Of a stretch of 64,000 nucleotides of DNA, positions 59,170 through 64,000 are shown in pieces. Source of the DNA: Sciurus carolinensis. Lineage: Eukaryota; Chordata; Mammalia; Rodentia; Sciuridae. How positions within the stretch are numbered: the stretch's first letter is position 1; each line of letters starts with the position of its first letter. The DNA is taken from NCBI RefSeq assembly GCF_902686445.1, contig NC_062220.1, forward strand, positions 112,578,643-112,642,642. The letters are read 5' to 3'. A program made the position numbers and the translations under genes. Below the pieces are notes generated by a model, which had not been told where the DNA came from, did no database searches, and worked only from the letters and a program-made list of their open reading frames with translations.

Positions 59170-60890
59170 GGTCATCTAGAAAGTTCGCAAAGCCAACTGG
59201 GAGGCTAATTGAGTTCAGCCAGTAGTGGGGGTGTGTTTACTAAGCCCCGTTAGAAACCAAGTGCTGGATTTACCATTTTAATCTTGGAAGGCATAGAAGG
59301 TATCAGATGTCTGGCCCTGTTGACTGACCTTCTGTGAATTGCATACACTTAGAATGAATTTTACTCCTAGCAATTTCAGCTTGCTTTAGAATGTAGTATG
59401 TGAAAGCTCTCACAGAGGATAGAATGTCCCTCTTTCCTCCAAGTAATATCCCATTCTGGTGGGTTCTCAGAGACAGAATCAGTCCAAGTGTCCTTTCTCA
59501 TGATATCTGCAACTTCACATTAACTAGACACTGGAATTGCAGCTTAGGGAATTAATAGTACATCACCCTAAATATAACCACAATTACACTCTTGCTAGTG
59601 AACCAGCATATATGGCCTGATTTAGCACAAATAATTATGTAAGTTAACCACCATTGTTTGTCCATTGATTATAAAGACAAATATTGGTTATTACTACTAC
59701 TTAGGCTTTTGTTTGCATTTTTTTCTTTATGTTTGAGCTGTTGTGAGCAATTCACACTGTTCCATCCGTATTTTGGGATGTAGGAATGAATCACAGTTGA
59801 TACTTGCCTGTAAGTATTTGGAAGTCAGTTAGCAAAAGAGTTAGAGAGCATGAGTATGCAACATCCCAAGAGCAATGGTAGAGTTCTACACAGGATAAAA
59901 GATGTCTTTTAAGATTTATTGCTTGTAATTCTACCTGAAAAGGAGACCAGGAATATCCCCAGTGGAAGGAATTACACATCTGAGCCTTCAAAGAACCATT
60001 TGGTTATATGGTTATTTCCTTGGAGAGTAGGATATAAGAGAAGTGCTTGTTGGAGCGAAGTTCTTGAGAGCACTGATAATTAAATATGACAGGAAGAGAA
60101 GAAATGAAGGGTGAGCTTACATATCATCCAGAGAGAACTCTGTTAACCTCACAGTGGCTTTGAATCTCGGCCTGTATGAAAGAGAAGTCACTGGGGAATT
60201 TTAAGCTAGGAACTCACATGAAGAAGATAATGTTTTAGAAAGATGGGGAATGGTTTGTAGGGGAGATAGTGGAAAGAGGGAGATCAGGGACTTTTGCAGT
60301 CAGGAGATGAAGCAAGAGCAGGGAGGATGCAGAACAAGTGATTGGGGGCTAATCAGAAGGCAGAACTGATTGGTATCGATAGGTGGGAAGTGTAAGAAAA
60401 AGAGAATCCCAGGACGACACAGACTTTTCACTCGGGAGCCTGGGTAGATAATGAATCCATTCTCAGAGGCTGAGAAGTTGGGGAGACTAAAGTAAAGGGG
60501 TGTGAATTCAGCTTTTATGTATGTCATATTTGAAATGCTGAACTAGAAACAGCATGAGGCAGTAGAATATAAAAGTCTGGAGCCCAAGAGAGCAGTATAT
60601 CCTTGAATGTCCTTGTATCAGGTACTTCTACTTCTACTGCAGTTGTTGTCTTTGATCATGGAAAGATCTGATCCATGACAGCCTCCTGTTTCCACCTGTC
60701 AGATATTCGCTATCAGCATCAACATTGAGCCACACTGGGATTCTGGATTACTAACTTCTTTCTAGACTAGGCTGCTGATTAGTTGCAGTTATCTGTAACT
60801 GATAAATAGTATAGCACACAGTTAAGCATATTGGAAATCATCCTATTTGTAAATCTCAGAGGAGGCTCTCCTCTTCCTATTTCAGTCAGT
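59170..60890. other. EGFR intron 1, nothing recognised
   Basis: Unique-looking intron sequence. Minus-strand frames at 59791 and 60300 have no motifs. Confidence 0.5.
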
Positions 60891-60896
60891 ATCATC

Positions 60897-61065
60897 CAGG
60901 TGCTGTGGCACATGCCTCTGTAATCCTAGCAACTTGGGAAACTAAGGCAGGAGGAGTGCAAGGTTGAGACCAGCCTCTGCAACTTAGTGAGATCCTGTCT
61001 CAAAATAAAAAATGCTTGGGATTTAGCTAGCTCTTCTGGGTTCAGTTCTGAGTAAAATAATAATA
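60897..61065 (+). mobile_element. B1-dID type SINE, diverged
   Basis: 'ggcacatgcctctgtaatcc', 'gagaccagcctctgcaac' and a diverged ID part 'gcttgggatttagctagctc', ending in an AAT-rich tail. Confidence 0.85.
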
Positions 61066-61135
61066 ATAATAAGTTAACATCAGATTACTTGGTTTTGTAA
61101 ATCAGTGACTGAACAAAAAAGAGTAGAAAATGACT

Positions 61136-61360
61136 TTTTTCTTTTTCTTTTTTTTGGGGGGGCTGGCTCCAGGAATTAAACCCGGGGTGCTTAACCACTG
61201 AGAAACAATTTCAGCTCCCTCTTTCATTATATTTTATTTTGAAGCAGGGTCTCACTAAATTACTTAGGGATTCACTAAATTGCTGAATCTAGCTTTGAAC
61301 TCATGATCCTCCTGTCTCAGCCTTCAGGGCCGCTGGGATTACAGGCAGGCGCAAACGTAT
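61136..61360 (-). mobile_element. B1-dID type SINE
   Basis: 'ggaattaaacccggggtgct', 'gctttgaactcatgatcctc' and 'gctgggattacaggcaggc'. Confidence 0.9.
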
Positions 61361-61384
61361 ACAGCTTTCTTTTTATTTTTAAGC

Positions 61385-61540
61385 AATAGCTTTTGAACCT
61401 TAACTGTTCCTCATAATCATCTGAGGAACTTTTGAAAAAGAAAATGACTTATTGTACCTCAGAACCATTGAATCAGAATTTCCAGAGGATAGAGTCCAGC
61501 ACACACATTTCTTAAAGCTCTCTGGGAAAATTCTGATGAA
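61385..61540 (+). repeat. MER5/MER-type hAT relic
   Basis: 'ataatcatctgaggaactttt' (split by one base) and 'gaatcagaatttccagagga' recall a hAT-Charlie relic. Moderate to weak. Confidence 0.4.
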
Positions 61541-61707
61541 GTGTTTTATGTAGCTTGTAACAAGAAATTTTGTCTTTGTTCTCATACTCCTATTTCATAT
61601 TTATCTCATGAGCATCTTCAAGATCCAGGAGCAGGTTCTTATTTCATTAGTAAATAAGTTTCAGGGTTACATTTTATTTCATGAATTAGCCCATTAAAGA
61701 TCAACTT

Positions 61708-61869
61708 CAGTGTGGACCCACGACAGCAGTAGCAGCCCCTGGGAACCTACTGAAAATGCACAACAATATCGGACCCCACCCTGAATAAGAGCCTGTGGGG
61801 AGGGGGCCCATGGCCTGTGAATATAATTATTCCTGGAGATTCCCATCCATGCGAGTTTGAGAACCACTG
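61708..61869 (-). mobile_element. MER5A-type hAT element
   Basis: The ends CAGTG (61708) and CACTG (61869) are inverted. Inside, 'gcagcccctgggaacctact', 'cggaccccaccctgaat' and 'gagtttgagaaccactg' follow the MER5A order in reverse. About 162 bp. Confidence 0.75.
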
Positions 61870-63270
61870 ATAAACTAGATGCACATTTCATGCCAAGTTT
61901 TGGATACACAAGAGAAATAAGAGAACTGTACTTGTCCTCAAAGGACTTACAGTTTGGAGTGGCTGAGCTGGGCGAGAGACATGAGAATAATCCCCTGTAA
62001 TGCAGTGTTTCCTAACAGATGTGATTTGAGATTCAATGACTGCTCACAGAGATAAATTCTACCTCTGAGATTGCGACAGTTGCTCAAAAAGAGAATATTT
62101 AGCTCAGTCTCAGAGGAAGAGACTATTACCTGGCCTCCAGGCAGAGGAAAAAGAATGTGGAAATACTTGTAGGCCCAAGCTTCTTCATCGAGTTCTCTGT
62201 TTCTTGTCATTTTTTATAACTGTTAATGCCTTATTATAGCAGATGTTAAGGTTTTAGAATTTTCTAAATGACGGTAAGAAAACTTACAATGTAAAAGGTA
62301 AAGTGCCCAAGAAATAATACAATTTACATTTACAAATTAAAATGGTCTTTTTTTTTTTTTTAAGTAATAACCCAATTGAAGAAATGAACTGAAGTCTGGA
62401 TTATAATTGATAGCTTTTTAAATTTCTTCCCAACTGCATGATTTTTCCCTAAAACTTGTTATGAATGAGCAAAATGACTACTTTACATTCTTTATATAAC
62501 TCCTGCTGCAGAAAGCAAAGAAAGAAAAGAAATAGAAGTCTGCCTAATTCCAGACACAATAAATCTGGGTTGAATCACACTGGGCTCAGACAATGTCTCT
62601 CAAATTAATTGAGCTACTGCTAGTTGTGAATGAGAGGATACATCAGTTTCCTGATTCATTTTAGAAAACTACAGATTTACCTGTTTATTTGGGGAGATCA
62701 CTTAGAAATAAATAGGTAGATTTGACACCAAGAAAGGATAAGGTATGGCTGCTGGTATTACCTTGTACTTAGACCTGTGTGTAAGAGGAAATATAACAGT
62801 TTACTTTGCAGGCATTTTAAGATCATTCATGAAATCATTTCTGTTTTATTTTAAAAACAGAAATGTAATACTGACGTTTTACTGCTATGACCGTGCAGCC
62901 TGTGCACAGTGGGTGACGTCATGATTGCTTTAGCAGTTGTATTGCCTTACAATTGACATTATTATGACCATTCACTGTAGTTCCTTTCATTTACTCCAAA
63001 TATGGGATAAAATTGATGCATTGCATATGGTCTCTCTGATATAAGAAAATGGCATTTATATGTGAAAAGCTGCATGTTTTGGTTTCTTTGACTATACTCA
63101 TAAATTTTTTACCATTTTAGTGACTTGAGTAAAACCAAGTCATTCCTTGAATTTATATAAAACCTTAAGGACAGATGAGTATGTCCTGAGAATTTCTGAT
63201 CTTTATATTAAGATTTCAGAAAGTTTTTCAAAAGTAATTTTTAAAATGTCAAAAACTGGTTTTATTCACT
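61870..63270. other. EGFR intron 1, mostly unique
   Basis: Nothing recognised except a poly(T) at about 62349-62362 and the CRE-like site at 62914. Confidence 0.5.
62914..62921. promoter_or_regulatory. Perfect CRE palindrome TGACGTCA in intron 1
   Basis: The full CREB/ATF consensus contains a CpG in otherwise CpG-poor DNA. ACTGCTA (62881-62887) and its reverse complement TAGCAGT (62931-62937) bracket the site. Activity is not shown. Confidence 0.4.
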
Positions 63271-63278
63271 TACCAGCA

Positions 63279-63314
63279 AGCATTGAATACTTTTTTTTTT
63301 AGCATTGAATACTT
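63279..63314. mobile_element. Poly(T)-only insertion with 14-bp duplication
   Basis: AGCATTGAATACTT occurs at 63279-63292 and 63301-63314, separated only by T bases. This fits an L1-driven insertion of little more than a poly(A) tail, minus orientation. Replication slippage is the alternative. Confidence 0.55.
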
Positions 63315-63449
63315 AAAAGCTCTAGGAAAGTTTAATTATAATGATTTTTCTTAATTTCCATAATCATCTCCTAATTCTTTCTCATAGATTATTGGCCAGT
63401 GTAGATAATTAGAATTGTGTTGAACAAGATAAATTAGATGAACTATTTT

Positions 63450-63614
63450 TTTTTTTTTCTGGGGATTGAACTCAGGGGCACTTGACCACTGAGCCACATC
63501 CCCTATTTTGTTTTTTATTTAGAGACAGGGTCTCACTGAGTTACTTAGTTCTCTTTGGCTGAGGCTGGCTTTGAACTCTCAATACTCCTGCCTCAGCCTC
63601 CAGAGTGACCGGGA
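63450..63614 (-). mobile_element. B1-dID type SINE with perfect 15-bp duplication
   Basis: A poly(T), 'ggggattgaactcaggggca' and 'ggctttgaactctcaatact'. TAGATGAACTATTTT flanks it exactly at 63435-63449 and 63615-63629. Confidence 0.95.
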
Positions 63615-63629
63615 TAGATGAACTATTTT

Positions 63630-64000
63630 AAGTTTGTTCTAGTAGTAATTTTCAAGATCTAATTAGTCCAACCAGATTTCTTTAAGTATATTTTAATATA
63701 GTATTAGAAAGCTAAACAATGATCTTTTTCATAGGAAACAAAACCCCTGGACTTGATAATTTTATTTACTTTTGATTAAGTTCAAATGAATAACAGAAAA
63801 ACTGAAGGTGTCATTGGTTAATAATTGTATCACCTTTTGGTTTTAAATGTGACTATTGATCTTACAGGGTTTTTAATTATGATGCATTTCAGATGTTTTT
63901 CTTGACTTGATTTGCTGTAAAGTTAATAGAGAATCAGAAACCTTATCCATATAGTTACTTTTTGATTTCTTTAAATTTGCTGATGAAATTCTGGTTAAAT
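63630..64000. other. EGFR intron 1, nothing recognised
   Basis: AT-rich intron sequence to the window end. Confidence 0.5.

Larger units (their letters stand above)
54831..64000 (+). other. EGFR: EGFR intron 1 (5' part)
   Basis: The intron starts GTAAGGGCGTG. The first 130 bp keep blocks I recall from human intron 1 ('gcgcaccggcgcaccggctc', 'cctttcctgtttccttgagg'). No internal exon or acceptor with a conserved coding frame was seen. Human EGFR intron 1 is very long (over 100 kb) and holds enhancers, so its extension beyond the window is expected. It contains SINEs, MIR and MER5A-like relics listed separately. Confidence 0.85.

Overview
The window is rodent nuclear DNA, most likely from the squirrel family (Sciuridae: a ground squirrel, marmot or tree squirrel). 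The main evidence is its repeats. Many copies of a tRNA-derived ID-type SINE are present, ending in a short oligo-A or 'ccatctacaacta' tail. There are also dimeric 7SL/ID SINEs (B1-dID type) and LINE-1 elements with squirrel-type 3' ends. Older mammal-wide repeats (MIR, L2, MER5A-like, MaLR LTRs, old L1) sit underneath. The repeat family names come from memory of consensus sequences; nothing was searched.

Only one host gene is supported: the first exon of EGFR, plus strand. It begins at the ATG at 54743 and is spliced at 54830/54831 (coding part 88 bp, phase 1). It lies in a CpG island with a TATA-less, homopyrimidine-rich promoter. Everything from 54831 to 64000 is the start of EGFR intron 1; no second exon is seen. 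The roughly 54 kb upstream is intergenic and made mostly of transposable elements.

Layout. 1-3150: 5' half of a minus-strand L1, cut by the window edge. 3151-9950: a nearly full-length but inactivated minus-strand L1 (3' UTR, ORF2, ORF1, long 5' UTR). 9950-16000: old LTRs, an old L1/HAL1-like element, a DNA-transposon relic and several SINEs. 16000-18790: a decayed class I (gammaretrovirus-like) endogenous retrovirus with recognisable integrase motifs. 18800-30700: mostly unique AT-rich DNA with L1, MIR and SINE fragments. 30700-33000: L2. 33000-43100: mixed old repeats and apparently unique DNA. 43100-50700: a stack of nested insertions (old L1, MaLR LTR, younger L1, SINEs). 50700-54170: mainly unique upstream DNA. 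54170-55320: EGFR promoter, exon 1 and CpG island. 55320-64000: intron 1.

I found no new multi-gene system. The most unusual item is a 144-codon ORF (8824-9258) antisense to the 5' UTR of the long L1. Its ATG lies in a CAAGATGGCTGC (YY1/TISU-like) motif, an arrangement like that of primate L1 ORF0. Other points worth checking are a head-to-head SINE pair inside one target-site duplication, an insertion made only of poly(T), a palindrome with two STAT-type sites, and apparent lineage differences at known EGFR regulatory positions.
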